This document shows, piece by piece, positions 1-9,265 of a stretch of 64,000 nucleotides of DNA (position 1 is its first letter; each line of letters begins with the position of its first letter). The DNA is from Haematobia irritans (Eukaryota; Arthropoda; Insecta; Diptera; Muscidae), in the NCBI RefSeq assembly GCF_050003625.1, contig NC_134398.1, forward strand, positions 107,912,026 to 107,976,025. The letters are read 5' to 3'. The position numbers and the translations under genes are program-made. A model generated the notes under the pieces. It saw only the letters and a list, made by a program, of their open reading frames with translations. It did not search any database and had not been told where the DNA came from.

Positions 1-280
1 AATTTCGTTATAACTTGTTGGAATCATCTATTCATTTTCTAGCACTTTCCTGAATTTCTTTTATGTTCTTTTGTTTGCTTATTTTCATGTAAGTTCTCAC
101 TCTCTTTGATAACAACCCCTTTGCTTTGTTATTTTGCATTCTCATTTCATCTCATTGTATATTGTCATTGTTTTTGTTCTTGTAGTAATGCGAGCGTATA
201 TCTATGTGAGTGTGTATGTGTTTAGCAGCCACCAGATGAATGACTTAATGGTCGTAGATCCTTCTAGCATTGTCTAAGAA
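1..280. other. AT-rich sequence, no gene seen
   Basis: T-rich sequence with no open frame or RNA gene that I can support. It lies immediately upstream of the LTR-like promoter and may be the 5' part of the same U3 region or unrelated flank. No second copy occurs in the window, so its boundary cannot be set. Confidence 0.4.
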
Positions 281-500
281 TGTTCTGGCGTTGCCAGAAT
301 ATTGTAGTGCTACCAGAATGTTCTCGTATTGCCACACCGTCATATATAAAAGCGCTCGCATGCTGCTAACGAGTCAGTCTTAATTAAAGCGTCAAACGAA
401 TAATTTCAGTGTGAACGAATTGTAAAGTGTGAAGTCATAGTAAATAAATTGTAGATTGTCGTTATTTAAAAGAACAGTGTTTTAATTGTCGGGTAATTAA
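281..500 (+). mobile_element. probable LTR (U3-R-U5) of a Ty3/gypsy-like retrotransposon
   Basis: Upstream of the broken gag lies a stretch with LTR-like order: a TATA box at 343-352, an initiator at 374-379, a polyadenylation signal AATAAA at 443-448, then the 5' leader of the gag region. This matches a short R region of roughly 70-90 bases. I could not fix the TG...CA borders or a convincing primer-binding site, and there is no second LTR in the window. The later gag copies at 3.2 and 10.5 kb lack this segment and instead start after GTTCACAC-type tracts. The LTR call is inferred from promoter architecture and position, not from a sequence match. Confidence 0.45.
343..379 (+). promoter_or_regulatory. 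TATA plus initiator core promoter of the LTR-like segment
   Basis: TATATAAAAG begins at 343 and an arthropod initiator (TCAGTC) starts at 374, placing the predicted +1 adenine at 376, about 33 bases from the first base of the TATA box. This spacing is what RNA polymerase II promoters of flies use. It would drive transcription rightward into the gag and KRE blocks. No clear DPE is seen at +28 to +33. Confidence 0.6.
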
Positions 501-600
501 AAACGCCTAAATATAAAAACGTAACAATATATTTGAATTTATAAGATTTTAAAGGAAGTCAAATTGTAGAAAAAGAAAAGTGTACAATATAATAGAAATA

Positions 601-960
601 GTATGATAAGAACATTGTATAGTAACAAAACTAGTATTATAGAGAAGAAAAATTGGTTTAATGGAAAAGTTACGAGAGTATACAAAGGAATTCGAATTAT
701 TGAAATCCAATTTAAAGAAAAGTAAAAATAAATTGTTTGCTGCAAATTATAAAGAAACTAAATTAGAAAGATTAAAGACTTTGCAGGATACGGTGAATGA
801 TACTGATAGATAGGGAGAAAAATGTAAATAAAAGATTTAAATTGGAATCTTTACGCATCCAACAACAAATACATAGTGCAATAAATAGAAAAGAAGATAA
901 AGATAATACAAACGCAATTTATACAATAGCTTTAGTTTAGTCGATATTCAAATGTGATCT
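601..960 (+). pseudogene. N-terminal part of gag-like ORF, frameshifted (copy 1)
   Basis: Starts with MIRTLYSNKT and encodes a Lys/Glu/Leu-rich, probably coiled-coil segment. Compared with the copy at 10600, an extra A near 666 breaks the frame, and a stop (TAG) follows at about 811. Downstream, another frame continues with a charged helix-like stretch (KRFKLESLRIQQQIHS) to about 940. The segment precedes the Gag core in every block, so it is probably the amino-terminal part of the same retrotransposon protein. Function is inferred only from position. Confidence 0.45.
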
Positions 961-1312
961 AGATAATAGGAAAGCTCTGTGATATTTAGTTTTAAATCTG
1001 ATTATTTTCAGCAATTATATAAAGTTTTGTGTTTGTCTCATATCATATGTTAGCGAATAACAAAACTTTATAAGTGCAATAGAAAATAACCTGACGAAAG
1101 ATTAAATGTATTTCCTTTTACTAACCAGTTGATATAATAATGTAAAATTAAAAATAAAAATTGTTATATAATAAAATTGCCAGATTCAATAAAAATACCA
1201 TCCCTGAAGAAGCTGGAATCGCCCAGCGAAACGTTGGATGACAAAAATGGAACAAATTAATCTTTTATTCGCATTAAAATACCTGACCTTAAAAGCCCAA
1301 AAATAACAATAG

Positions 1313-1860
1313 ATGTTTGAAGATACTGTTTTTGATTGTAAAGAATTAGCTGAGTTAAAAGTAAGGTTTTTTGATGTGAAGGAGGAAGTTGAATTACTAA
1401 TTGAACAAGTTAAAATAAAAGGTATCAAGGATATAGAATTTACCAACTATGACTCAGTTTGATATATCGATGGTGAGTAAAAACCTACAAGTATTTAAGG
1501 GCTCGTTCAACTATTTGGAGGATTTTATTGCACAGTCAGAGTTGCTGCATGACCTACTACGAGATGAAGATAAGGAAATATTCGTTAAGTACGTCTACAA
1601 TTTCAAACTTACGGCTCAAGTAAGGAGCTTTAGGCCGATCTAATAGACCGACTATGTTAGCGGGTTTGAAAAAAGCATTAGAAGACGCTTACCCTAATCC
1701 TAGGTCAATACAACAAATTTTAACAGAGTTAGGAAATACGAAACAGGGCAATTCTAGCATGACATCATTTAGGGAGAAAATTTCGGAACTTAGTGATGAG
1801 CTCAGCAGGTTTGAAATAGGAAATTTATCAAATCCGACTCAGGACACTAAGGACACTTGA
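1313..1860 (+). pseudogene. gag: Ty3/gypsy-type gag fragment (copy 1), two frameshifts
   Basis: A 49-codon frame (1313-1461, MFEDTVFDCKELAELK...) overlaps a second frame starting at 1449 (MTQFDISMVSKNLQVFKG). The second carries the retrotransposon Gag signature: FNYLEDFIAQSELLHDLL, FVKYVYNFKLTAQVRS, LAGLKKALEDAYPN, and SMTSFREKISELSDEL. This order resembles Gag cores of insect mdg1/412-type Ty3/gypsy elements. Two bases missing near 1630, compared with the copy at 4186, shift the frame, and the protein resumes at 1654. It ends at a stop created by the junction with GTTCACAC-type sequence. Gag would form the virus-like particle; this copy cannot. Confidence 0.7.
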
Positions 1861-1920
1861 GTTTTGCATTCACACTTGAATATAACTGTGTGTTCACATT
1901 TTAATGTTCACACTGGAATT
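1861..1920 (+). repeat. short degenerate TTCACAC-motif tract
   Basis: Several TTCACACTT/GTTCACA motifs spaced by about 15-20 bases directly follow the truncated gag. The same tract follows gag at about 4600-4660 and 11860-11905, so the gag-to-tract junction arose once and was then amplified. Confidence 0.5.
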
Positions 1921-2112
1921 ATATATATTTGAATTTCTAAGATTTTAAAGGAAGTCAAATGGTAGAAAAAGAAAAGTGTACAATATAATAGAAATAGTAT
2001 GATAAGAACATTGTATAGTAAAAATAGTATTATAGAGAAGAAAAATCGATTTAATGGGAAAATTAAATGAATATATAAAGGGATTAGAATTATTGAAATC
2101 CATTTAAAGAAA

Positions 2113-2200
2113 AGTGCGGTTCAGACCACTTGCGGCTGTATACGACAAAGCGACAAACGATTCATTGACCGTGCTAAACTTGCGCTGTGTGCTTTGATAA
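2113..2200 (+). repeat. fold-back repeat arm next to KRE copy 1
   Basis: Runs from GTGCGGTTCAGACCACTTGC to GCTTTGATAA. It is a diverged single arm of the palindromic satellite at 40-64 kb: the order GCGGTTCAGAC, CGTATACGACAAAGCGAC, AAACGATTCATTG, GCTAAACTTGCGCTGTGTG is the same. Here it leads into KRE copy 1, interrupted by a MITE at 2201. Confidence 0.75.
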
Positions 2201-2442
2201 TGCGCTTTACAGACTATCAGTTATTCCGGACGGAATGTCGGTGTTTGTAAAGAATCTTACAGTGTGTCGGATCGATACGACTTGTCGGCGATGACTAAAT
2301 AATCGGTAAATGTGTTATCGATCCCATAAACATGCAGCAGTATCGATTATGCCTTCGGACTTAACTTATAATGTGCACAATATATGGGATATGTTCGACA
2401 CGATCGCTATGGTCCGGAATAACTGATAGTCTATAAAGCGCA
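2201..2442 (+). mobile_element. 242-bp PIF/Harbinger-type MITE, copy 1
   Basis: Terminal inverted repeats of about 31 bases (TGCGCTTTACAGACTATCAG...; right end ...CTATAAAGCGCA) with one mismatch. It is flanked by TAA at 2198-2200 and 2443-2445. The unoccupied site GCTTTGATAAGCCG is present at about 4935 and 12195, so insertion with a 3-bp TAA duplication is directly demonstrated. TWA 3-bp duplications are typical of PIF/Harbinger elements. The interior has no ORF, so it is non-autonomous. Confidence 0.85.
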
Positions 2443-2450
2443 TAAGCCGA

Positions 2451-2726
2451 ATGAAAATTGTAAGCTTCACTGAAATTTATGATCCCGCATCGGACCAAAA
2501 GCTGTTGCCAAAAGAGGAAGCTACTCCAGCTGCGTTGAACGTAGGCCCAAAGAAGCTATCCATCAAAAATTATTTAAAAAGACAGCAGCGAGCGGTAGAA
2601 GAAAAATTGACTCGGATACCACCGACACAAAAGCCAAAACACAGAAGGGGTGGAAGAATTGTTCGTTTGCGTCGAGAGCTAGCTGCGTTAAAAGAATTAG
2701 TTAATGCAGATCCACCACCATCTTAG
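2451..2726 (+). pseudogene. KRE small basic ORF, copy 1 (premature stop)
   Basis: Encodes DQKLLPKEEATPAALNVGPK, then a Lys/Arg-rich segment with PTQKPKHRRGGRIVRLRREL and ending NADPPPS. A TAG at 2724-2726 replaces the TGG (Trp) that copy 2 has, cutting about 24 C-terminal residues. The upstream frame is open into the fold-back arm, giving an artificial start (MKIVSFTEIYDP). I do not recognise the family; the strong basic charge suggests nucleic-acid binding, which is only an inference. Confidence 0.5.
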
Positions 2727-3140
2727 CAACGATCTTGCAATATGGGAAAGGATTGATGTAATTGAAGCACAAATGCCCAAAAAAAAAAAAACAAAATTAA
2801 TCACTATACAAACACCATGAAGCCATAAAGCACAACACTAATATGTATTTTGTACATAAATAAGATTTATTTATTTGTTTGAAAAGAAAATACATATGTA
2901 AATTAGAATGAAATATAATTTTCACTATTATTATTATTTTTTATTGGAATGAATTATACGGGTTATTTATTAAAGTAAATATTTGCAAAAACACACGCGA
3001 AATAAAGATGATCGTCATAAAAACACGAAAATAAAAGTAAAACGTCAAATATGAAGTATACTAATCGATTATCGAATACTAAATAATCGATTATAACATG
3101 AAAGAGGGCTTACACTTAAAGATACATTTGTTTTTTGATT
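2727..3140 (+). repeat. conserved KRE 3' flank, copy 1
   Basis: About 400 bases that follow KRE in five blocks (also 5300, 6348, 10010, 12729). Features are the lost C-terminal codons, a poly-A/T-rich UTR-like stretch with ACATAAATAAG, and an inverted repeat of AATCGATTA separated by about a dozen bases (about 3063-3094). It may be the 3' untranslated region of the original KRE transcription unit. Confidence 0.5.
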
Positions 3141-3235
3141 TTGCTGTTCACACTTAAGGTTGTCGTTCACATTGTAAAATTTTGCGTTCACACTTGAGTT
3201 TTGCGTTCACACATAAAATCTTGATTTCACACTGA
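3141..3235 (+). repeat. GTTCACAC-motif tract between blocks
   Basis: Five or six GTTCACA(C/T) motifs at intervals of about 16-22 bases, ending just before the next gag leader. Equivalent tracts occur at about 5625-5655, 6755-6832, 10425-10515 and 13140-13212. They sit at block boundaries and may have served as homology for unequal exchange. Confidence 0.55.
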
Positions 3236-3316
3236 AATTATATTATTTGAATTTATAAGATTTTAAAGGAAGTCAAATTGTAGAAAAAGAAAAGTGTACA
3301 ATATAATAGAAATAGT

Positions 3317-3660
3317 ATGATAAGAACATTGTATAGTAACAAAACTGGTATTATAGAGAAGAATAATTGGTTTAATGGAAAAGTTACAAGAGTATACAAA
3401 GGAATTCGAATTATTGAAATCCAATTTAAAGAAAAGTAAAAATAAATTGTTTGCTACAAATTATAAAGAAACTAAATTAGAAAGATTAAAGACTTTGCAG
3501 GATACGGTGAATGATACTGATAGATAGGGAGAAAAATGTAAATAAAAGATTTAAATTGGAATCTTTACTCATGCAACAACAAATACATAGTGCAATAAAT
3601 AGAAAAGAAGATAAAGATAATACAAACGCAATTTATACAATAGCTTTAGTTTAGTCGATA
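3317..3660 (+). pseudogene. N-terminal part of gag-like ORF, frameshifted (copy 2)
   Basis: Nearly the same as the segment at 601: starts at an ATG in AATAGTATGATAAG, carries the same extra A that breaks the frame after about 22 codons, and has the same TAG after the GATACTGATAG region. The shared lesions show that copies 1 and 2 derive from one already broken parent. Confidence 0.45.
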
Positions 3661-4049
3661 TTCAACTGTGATATTTAGTTTTAAATCTGATTATTTTCAG
3701 CAATATATAAAGTTTTGTGTTTGTCTCATATCATATGTTAGCGAATAAGAAAACTTTATAAGTGCAATAGAAAATAACCTGACGAAAGATTAAATGTAAA
3801 TGTATTTCCTTTTACTAACCAGTTGATATCAACTGGATATCAATTATTATTTTTAATTTTACATTATTATATAATAATGTAAAATTAAAAATAAAAATTG
3901 TTATATAATAAAATTGCCAGATTCAATAAAAATACCATCCCTGAAGAAGCTGGAATCGCCCAGCGAAACGTTGTATGACAAAAATGGAATAAATTAATCT
4001 TTTATTCGCATTAAAATACCTGACCTTAAAAGCCCAAAAATAACAATAG

Positions 4050-4671
4050 ATGTTTGAAGATACTGTTTTTGATTGTAAAGTATTAGCTGAGTTAAATGTA
4101 AGGTTTTTTGATTTGAAGGAGGAAGTTGAATTACTAATTGAACAAGTTAAAATAAAAGGTATCAAGGATATAGAATTTACCAACTATGACTCAGTTTGAT
4201 ATATCGATGGTGAGTAAAAACCTACAAGTATTTAAGGGCTCGTTCAACTATTTGGAGGATTTTATTGCGCAGTCAGAATTGCTGCATGACCTACTACGAG
4301 ATGAAGATAAGGAAATATTCGTTAAGTACGTCTACAATTTCAAACTTACGGCTCAAGTAAGGAGCACTTTAGGCCGATCTAATAGACCGACTACGTTAGC
4401 GGGTTTGAAAAAAGTATTAGAAGACGCTTACCCTAATCCTAGGTCAATACAACAAATTTTAACAGAGTTAGGAAATACGAAACAGGGCAATTCTAGCATG
4501 ACATCATTTAGGGAGAAAATTTCGGAACTTAGTGATGAGCTCAGCAGGATTGAAATAGGAAATTTATCAAATCCGACTCAGGACACTAAGGACACTAGAG
4601 TTTTGCATTCACACTTGAATATAAATGTGTGTTCACATTTTAATGTTCACACTGGAATTATATATATTTGA
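4050..4671 (+). pseudogene. gag: Ty3/gypsy-type gag fragment (copy 2)
   Basis: The same two-frame arrangement as copy 1: a 49-codon frame (4050-4198) overlaps a 161-codon frame starting at 4186. The second frame is uninterrupted through LTAQVRSTLGRSNRPTTLAG to LSNPTQDTKDT, then reads through the truncation junction into unrelated codons (RVLHSHLNIN...) before stopping. Gag is cut at the same place as in the other plus-strand copies, so capsid C-terminus, zinc knuckle and pol are absent. The overlapping-frame layout, shared by all four copies, is either an ancestral frameshift or a real feature of the parent element. Confidence 0.7.
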
Positions 4672-4856
4672 ATTTCTAGGATTTTAAAGGAAGTCAAATG
4701 GTAGAAAAAGAAAAGTGTACAATATAATAGAAATAGTATGATAAGAACATTGTATAGTAACAAAAATAGTATTATAGAGAAGAAAAATCGATTTAATGGA
4801 AAAGTTAAATGAATATATAAAGGGATTAGAATTATTGAAATCCATTTAAAGAAAAG

Positions 4857-4960
4857 TGCGGTTCAGACCACTTGCGGCTGTATACGACAAAGCGACAAAC
4901 GATTCATTGACCGTGCTAAACTTGCGCTGTGTGCTTTGATAAGCCGAATGAAAATTGTAA
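4857..4960 (+). repeat. fold-back repeat arm next to KRE copy 2
   Basis: Uninterrupted arm GTGCGGTTCAGACC...GATAAGCCGAATGAAAATTG. It serves as the empty site for the MITE at 2201 because GCTTTGATAAGCCG is intact here. Confidence 0.75.
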
Positions 4961-4975
4961 GCTTCACTGAAATTT

Positions 4976-5299
4976 ATGATCCTGCCCACATCGGACCAAA
5001 AGCTGTTGCCAAAAGAGGAAGCTACTCCAGCTGCGTTGAACGTAGGCCCAAAGAAGCTATCCATCAAAAATTATTTAAAAAGACAGCAGCGAGCGGTAGA
5101 AGAAAAATTGACTCGGATACCACCGACACAAAAGCCAAAACACAGAAGGGGTGGAAGAATTGTTCGTTTGCGTCGAGAGCTAGCTGCGTTAAAAGAAATA
5201 GTTAATGCAGATCCACCACCATCTTGGCAACGATCTTGCGAAATATGGGAAAGGATTTATGTAATTGAAGCACAAATGCCAAAAAAAAAACAACATTAA
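4976..5299 (+). CDS. KRE small basic ORF, copy 2 (only copy with full C-terminus)
   Basis: 107 codons from MILPTSDQKLLPKEE to the end IEAQMPKKKQH. The order is an acidic/polar start, GPKKLSIKNYLKRQQRAVEE (probable basic helix), IPPTQKPKHRRGGRIVRLRR (very basic), a Leu/Ala helix, NADPPPSW, then RSCEIWERIYVIEAQM and a Lys-rich tail. No signal peptide, membrane segment or zinc-binding pattern is seen. It is the only copy that keeps Trp at the codon mutated to TAG in group B copies (2451, 6093, 9755). Upstream lies a fold-back arm, downstream a UTR-like flank. Family unrecognised; it may be a mobile-element cargo ORF or a captured host exon. Confidence 0.5.
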   Translation: MILPTSDQKLLPKEEATPAALNVGPKKLSIKNYLKRQQRAVEEKLTRIPPTQKPKHRRGGRIVRLRRELAALKEIVNADPPPSWQRSCEIWERIYVIEAQMPKKKQH

Positions 5300-5620
5300 T
5301 CACTATACAAACACCATGAAGCCATAAAACACAGCACTAATATGTATTTTGTACATAAATAAGATTTATTTATTTGTTTGAAAAGAAAATACATATGTAA
5401 ATTAGAATGAAATATAATTTTCACTATTATTATTATTTTTTATTGGAATTAAAGTAAATATTTGCAAAAACACACGCGAAATAAAAATGATCGTCATAAA
5501 AACACGAAAATAAAAGTAAAACGTCAAATATGAAGTATAGTAATCGATTATCGAATACTAAATAATCGATTATAACATGAAAGAGGGCTTACACTTAAAT
5601 ATACATTTGTTAAGGTTTTG
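5300..5620 (+). repeat. conserved KRE 3' flank, copy 2
   Basis: Same UTR-like sequence as at 2727, with a small deletion around 5450 (the GAATTATACGGGTTATTTATT part is missing), and the AATCGATTA inverted repeat at about 5541-5572. It ends in a short GTTCACAC tract. Confidence 0.5.
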
Positions 5621-5661
5621 CTGTTCACACTTAAGGTTGTCGTTCACATTGTAAAATTTAC

Positions 5662-5929
5662 GATCCTACCCGCATCGGACCAAAAGCTGCTGCAAAAAGA
5701 GGAAGCTACACCAGCTGCGTTGAACGTAGGCCCAAAGAAGCTATCCCTCGAAAATTATTTGAAAAGGCAACAGCGAGCAGTAGAAGAGAAATTAACCCGT
5801 ATACCACAGACACAAAAACCAAAACATAGAAGAGACGCACGAATTGTGCGTTTGCGTCGAGAGCTGCCTTCCTTGAAGGAAATAGTTAATGCTGACCCAC
5901 CACCGTCTTGGTATATATATTATATTTAA
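5662..5929 (+). pseudogene. KRE small basic ORF, copy 3 (group C variant)
   Basis: Differs from the other blocks by shared substitutions: KLLQKEE, KKLSLENYLKRQQ, RRDARIV, ELPSLKEIV. After PPPSW the sequence departs from copies 1-2: TCTTGG is followed by TATATATATTATATTT instead of CAACGATCTTGCG. Copies at 17041 and 58159 share this variant. It joins directly to a GTTCACATTG tract upstream, with no ATG of its own. Confidence 0.5.
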
Positions 5930-6092
5930 ATAATTATTTTTGCTGTGGCACCTGGTTGTGCCTGCAAAGGAAAACAAAAACCCTTTTTCTGCCCGTGGCG
6001 TTATTAAGCGCCGGCAAACCACTTAGGCAGGCATACTAAATTTCAAAACAACATGCACAATTCCAACACAAAAATTAAAAATCAAACTTTAC
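5930..6092 (+). other. segment between KRE copies 3 and 4
   Basis: Contains TGGCACCTGGTTGTGCCTGC and GCCGGCAAACCACTTAGGC, then an A-rich leader (ACACAAAAATTAAAAATC) just before the ATG of KRE copy 4. A piece of it recurs inverted at 37484-37535, near the inverted gag. The leader also precedes copy 5 (9728-9754), so it probably belongs to the native upstream sequence of KRE. Confidence 0.4.
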
Positions 6093-6347
6093 ATGGCGAT
6101 CCTGCCCGCATCGGACCAAAAGCTGTTGCCAAAAGAGGAAGCTACTCCAGCTGCGTTGAACGTAGGCCCAAAGAAGCTATCCATCAAAAATTATTTAAAA
6201 AGACAGCAGCGAGCGGTAGAAGAAAAATTGACTCAGATACCACCGACACAAAAGCCAAAACACAGAAGGGGTGGAAGAATTGTTCGTTTGCGTCGAGAGC
6301 TAGCTGCGTTAAAAGAATTAGTTAATGCAGATCCACCACCATCTTAG
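6093..6347 (+). pseudogene. KRE small basic ORF, copy 4 (native-looking start, premature stop)
   Basis: Starts ATGGCGATCCTGCCC (MAILPASDQKLL) after an A-rich leader with a good initiation context (TTTACATGGCG). The frame is intact up to PPPS, then TAG replaces the Trp codon of copy 2. This and copy 5 provide the best candidate for the natural start, giving an expected full length of about 108 residues when combined with the C-terminus seen in copy 2. Confidence 0.5.
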
Positions 6348-6832
6348 CAACGATCTTGCGAAATATGGGAAAGGATTGATGTAATTGAAGCAAAATGCCC
6401 AAAAAAAAACAAAATTAATCACTATTCAAACACCATGAAGCCATAAAACACAACACTAATATGTATTTTGTACATAAATAAGATTTATTTATTTGTTTGA
6501 AAAGAAAATACATATGTAAATTAGAATGAAATATAATTTTCACTATTATTGTTATTTTTTATTGTAATGAATTATACGGGTTATTTATTAAAGTAAATAT
6601 TTGCAAAAACACACGCGAAATAAAGATGATCGTCATAAAAACACGAAAATAAAAGTAAAACGTCAAATATGAAGTATAGTAATCGATTATCGAATACTAA
6701 ATAATCGATTATAACATGAAAGAGGGCTTACACTTAAAGATACATTTGTTAAGGTTTTGCTGTTCACACTTAAGGTTGTCGTTCACATTGTAAAATTTTG
6801 CGTTCACACTTGAGTTTTGCGTTCACACTTGT
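6348..6832 (+). repeat. conserved KRE 3' flank plus GTTCACAC tract, copy 3
   Basis: UTR-like flank with the AATCGATTA inverted repeat at about 6679-6710, followed by GTTCACAC motifs at 6763-6830. It joins a 24-base remnant of the gag leader (TTTGCTGCAAATTATAAAG) and then the LINE fragment. Confidence 0.5.
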
Positions 6833-6856
6833 TTGCTGCAAATTATAAAGAAATTA

Positions 6857-7834
6857 AGGGGGAAAAATCGACCACCATGGTGGTCTACGGAGTTAGGTAA
6901 TATGCGGAAATCCTGCAGGAAGCTCTTTAACAAGGCAAAGTCCACCAGAGCCCCTGAGGACTGGGACGCTTACAAGAAGAATCTGAGAGGATATAAGCGA
7001 GAACTGATAAAGGCTCAGCATAACTCTTGGAATGATTACTGCAGCAGTATTGAGAATACGTCCGAGGCTTCCAGACTACGGAAGGTTCTAGCATCGACCA
7101 ACTCCGCTCCAGGTTTCATTAAAACATCGGAGGGCAATTGGACAACGTCCAGTGAGGAGACGCTGGAGGTACTATTGGACACACATTTTCTCGGAAATCA
7201 GACGGTTGAACCATGCACTGGCGGTGTCACAGTGGCTCGGCGGTCGTTTCCTATCGAGGAAATTGTATCAGAATCTAGAATAAAATGGGCGTTAAATAGC
7301 TTTGGATCATTCAAATCCCCCGGACTTGATGGAATTACTCCGGCGGAGTTACAAGCGGTGGCTGACAGAATTATACCCTGGTTGTCGGCGATATATATAG
7401 GATGTATCAACTTAGCATATATTCCACGAAAGTGGAGAGAATCAAAAGTCGTTTTCATACCTAAAGCGGGAAAAGCCTCTCAATCGAATGCGAAGGATTT
7501 CCGACCAATCAGCTTATCATCATTCCTACTTAAGACTCTGGAGAGGATGATAGATATTTATCTTAGAACTAGAGTCGATTCAAGTTTGCTCTCGAAACGA
7601 CAACATGCATACTCGAAGGGCAGGTCTACTGAGACCACATTACATGAACTAGTCAGCTTTATTGAAAGCTCACTATCTGTCAAAGAATACACAATTGTGG
7701 CATTTCTAGACATCGAAGGAGCGTTCAATAACGTCCATCCGAGCTCGATATTAAATGGACTGGCAACTCTGAATGTTGATCCAGGTATACTTTGGCTGTT
7801 AGAGGAACTTCTAAGGAAGAGACGCTTTTTTTGA
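6857..7834 (+). pseudogene. non-LTR retrotransposon ORF2 fragment (linker plus N-terminal reverse transcriptase), copy 1
   Basis: About 325 codons from RGKNRPPWWSTELGNMRKSC to LLEELLRKRRFF. It shows the linker between endonuclease and RT, then RT motifs in order: SPGLDGITPAEL, PRKWRESKVVFIPKAGK, KDFRPISLSSFLLKTLERM, HAYSKGRSTETTLHEL, and motif A VAFLDIEGAFNNV (first catalytic Asp). It stops before the YADD box, so it cannot be active. Motif style fits the Jockey/LOA group of insect LINEs. The 5' end abuts a gag-leader remnant; the 3' end is cut by a DINE-like element. No frame lesions occur inside, so truncation is recent relative to decay. Confidence 0.85.
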
Positions 7835-7857
7835 AGGAGGACTTGTTTGTTTTTTTT

Positions 7858-9265
7858 ATACCCTCCACCATAGGATGGGGGTATATTAACTTTGTCATTC
7901 CGTTTGTAACACATCGAAATATTGCTCTAAGACCCCATAAAGTATATATATATATTCTGGGTCGTGGTGAAATTCTGAGTCGATCTAAGCATGTCCGTCC
8001 GTCTGTCCGGCTGTCCGTCCGTCCGTGGAAACACGCTAACTTCCGAACGAACCTAGCTATCGACTTGAAACTTGGCACAAGTAGCTGTTATTGATGTAGG
8101 TCGGATGGTATTGAAAATGGGCCATATCGGCCCACGTTTACGTATAGCCCCCATATAAACCGATCCCCAAATTTGGCTTGCGGAGCCTTCCGGAGCAGCA
8201 AAATTCATCCGATCCGGTTGAAATTTGGTACGTGGTCTAAGTATACGGTCTCTAACAACCATGCAAAAATTGGTCCATATCGGTCCATAATTATATATAG
8301 CCCCCATATAAACCGATCCCCAGATTTGACCTCCGGAGCCTCTTGGAGGGGCAAAATTCATCCGATCCGGTTGAAATTTGGTACCTGATGTTAGTATACG
8401 GTCTCTAACAACCATGCAAAAATTGGTCCATATCGGTCCATAAATATATATAGCTCCCATATAAACCGATCCCCAGATTTGACCTCCGGAGCCTCTTGGA
8501 GGAGCAAACTTCATCCTACCCGATTGAAATTTGGTACGTGGTGTTAGTATATGGTCTCTAACAACCATGCAAAAACTGGTCCATATCGGTCCATAATTAT
8601 ATATAGCTCCCATATAAACCGATCCCCAGATTTGACCTCCGGAGCCTCTTGGAGGGGCAAAATTCATCCGATCCGTTTGAAATTAGGTACCTGATGTTAT
8701 TTTATTTTTATAGAAAATTTTGTAAAAAATTTATTTCTGTAGAAAATTTTGTCAACATTTTATTTCTATAGACAATTTTGTCAACATTTTATTTCTATAA
8801 AAAATGTTGTCAAAATTTTATTGCTATAGAAAATTTTGTCAAAATTTTATTGCTATAGAAAATTTTGTCAAAATTTTATTGCTATAGAAAATTTTGTCAA
8901 CATTTTACTTCCATAGAATATTTTGTCAACATTTTATTTCTATAGAAAATTTTGTTAAGTTTTTATTTCTATAGAAAATTTTGTCAAAATTTTATTTCTA
9001 TAGAAAATTTTGTCAAACTGAATTTTATACGTATTTAATCGGCCTTTTTTTTTTTTTTTTTGTTTAATATATACCCCTTATGGACTAACTTACAATTTAG
9101 AAGACAGTGTTAAAAAGTTTTACGATACCTTGCCATAGGCAAGTGTTATCGCAACCCACGTAATTCGATTGTGGATGACAGCATTTAGTAGAAGTTCCTA
9201 CGCAATCCATGGTGGAGGGTACATAAGATTCGGCCTGGCCGAACTTACGGCCGTATATACTTGTT
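7858..9265 (+). mobile_element. DINE-1/INE-1-like element, type 1, copy A
   Basis: Begins with the hairpin ATACCCTCCACCATAGG...GGGGGTAT, then the fly-typical GAGTCGATCTAAGCATGTCC with GTCC/GTCT repeats, four tandem segments of about 150 bases (CCATATAAACCGATCCCCAG in each), a TTTTGTCAAAATTTTA minisatellite, and a conserved end with the palindrome TTCGGCCTGGCCGAA and GGCCGTATATACTTG. Architecture (5' block, central tandem repeats, hairpin near 3' end, no ORF) fits non-autonomous Helentron-related elements; the family assignment is from memory. It truncates the LINE at its left. Confidence 0.7.
8694..9022 (+). repeat. minisatellite inside DINE-like copy A
   Basis: About eleven degenerate units of about 29 bases with core TTTCTATAGAAAATTTTGTC. 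Each unit contains the palindrome CTATAGAAAATTTT. The same array forms at 16017-16347 and, inverted and expanded, at 34040-35935. Confidence 0.85.

Noticed and set aside
1186..1446. 86-codon minus-strand frame (MVNSISLIPFILTCS...) present next to every gag copy
   Set aside because: It is the antisense of the 49-codon leader frame and flank; conservation is explained by block duplication and the sense frame shows the better Gag-leader character.
4936..5205. Alternative KRE frame (RIGPKAVAKRGSYSSCVERR...)
   Set aside because: Open in several copies, but the other frame has an unusual basic, helix-like composition, a plausible start at 6093/9755 and a UTR-like continuation. The alternative loses its frame in group C.
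7725..8078. Frames across the LINE/DINE joint
   Set aside because: They span two unrelated elements and contain the translated GTCC/GTCT simple repeat; no functional chimera is implied.
8053..8667. 204-codon minus-strand frame with repeated MNFAPPRGSGGQIWGS units
   Set aside because: It follows the ~150-base tandem units of a DINE-like element, whose length happens to keep the frame open. No such frame is kept in the inverted copy C at 36 kb.
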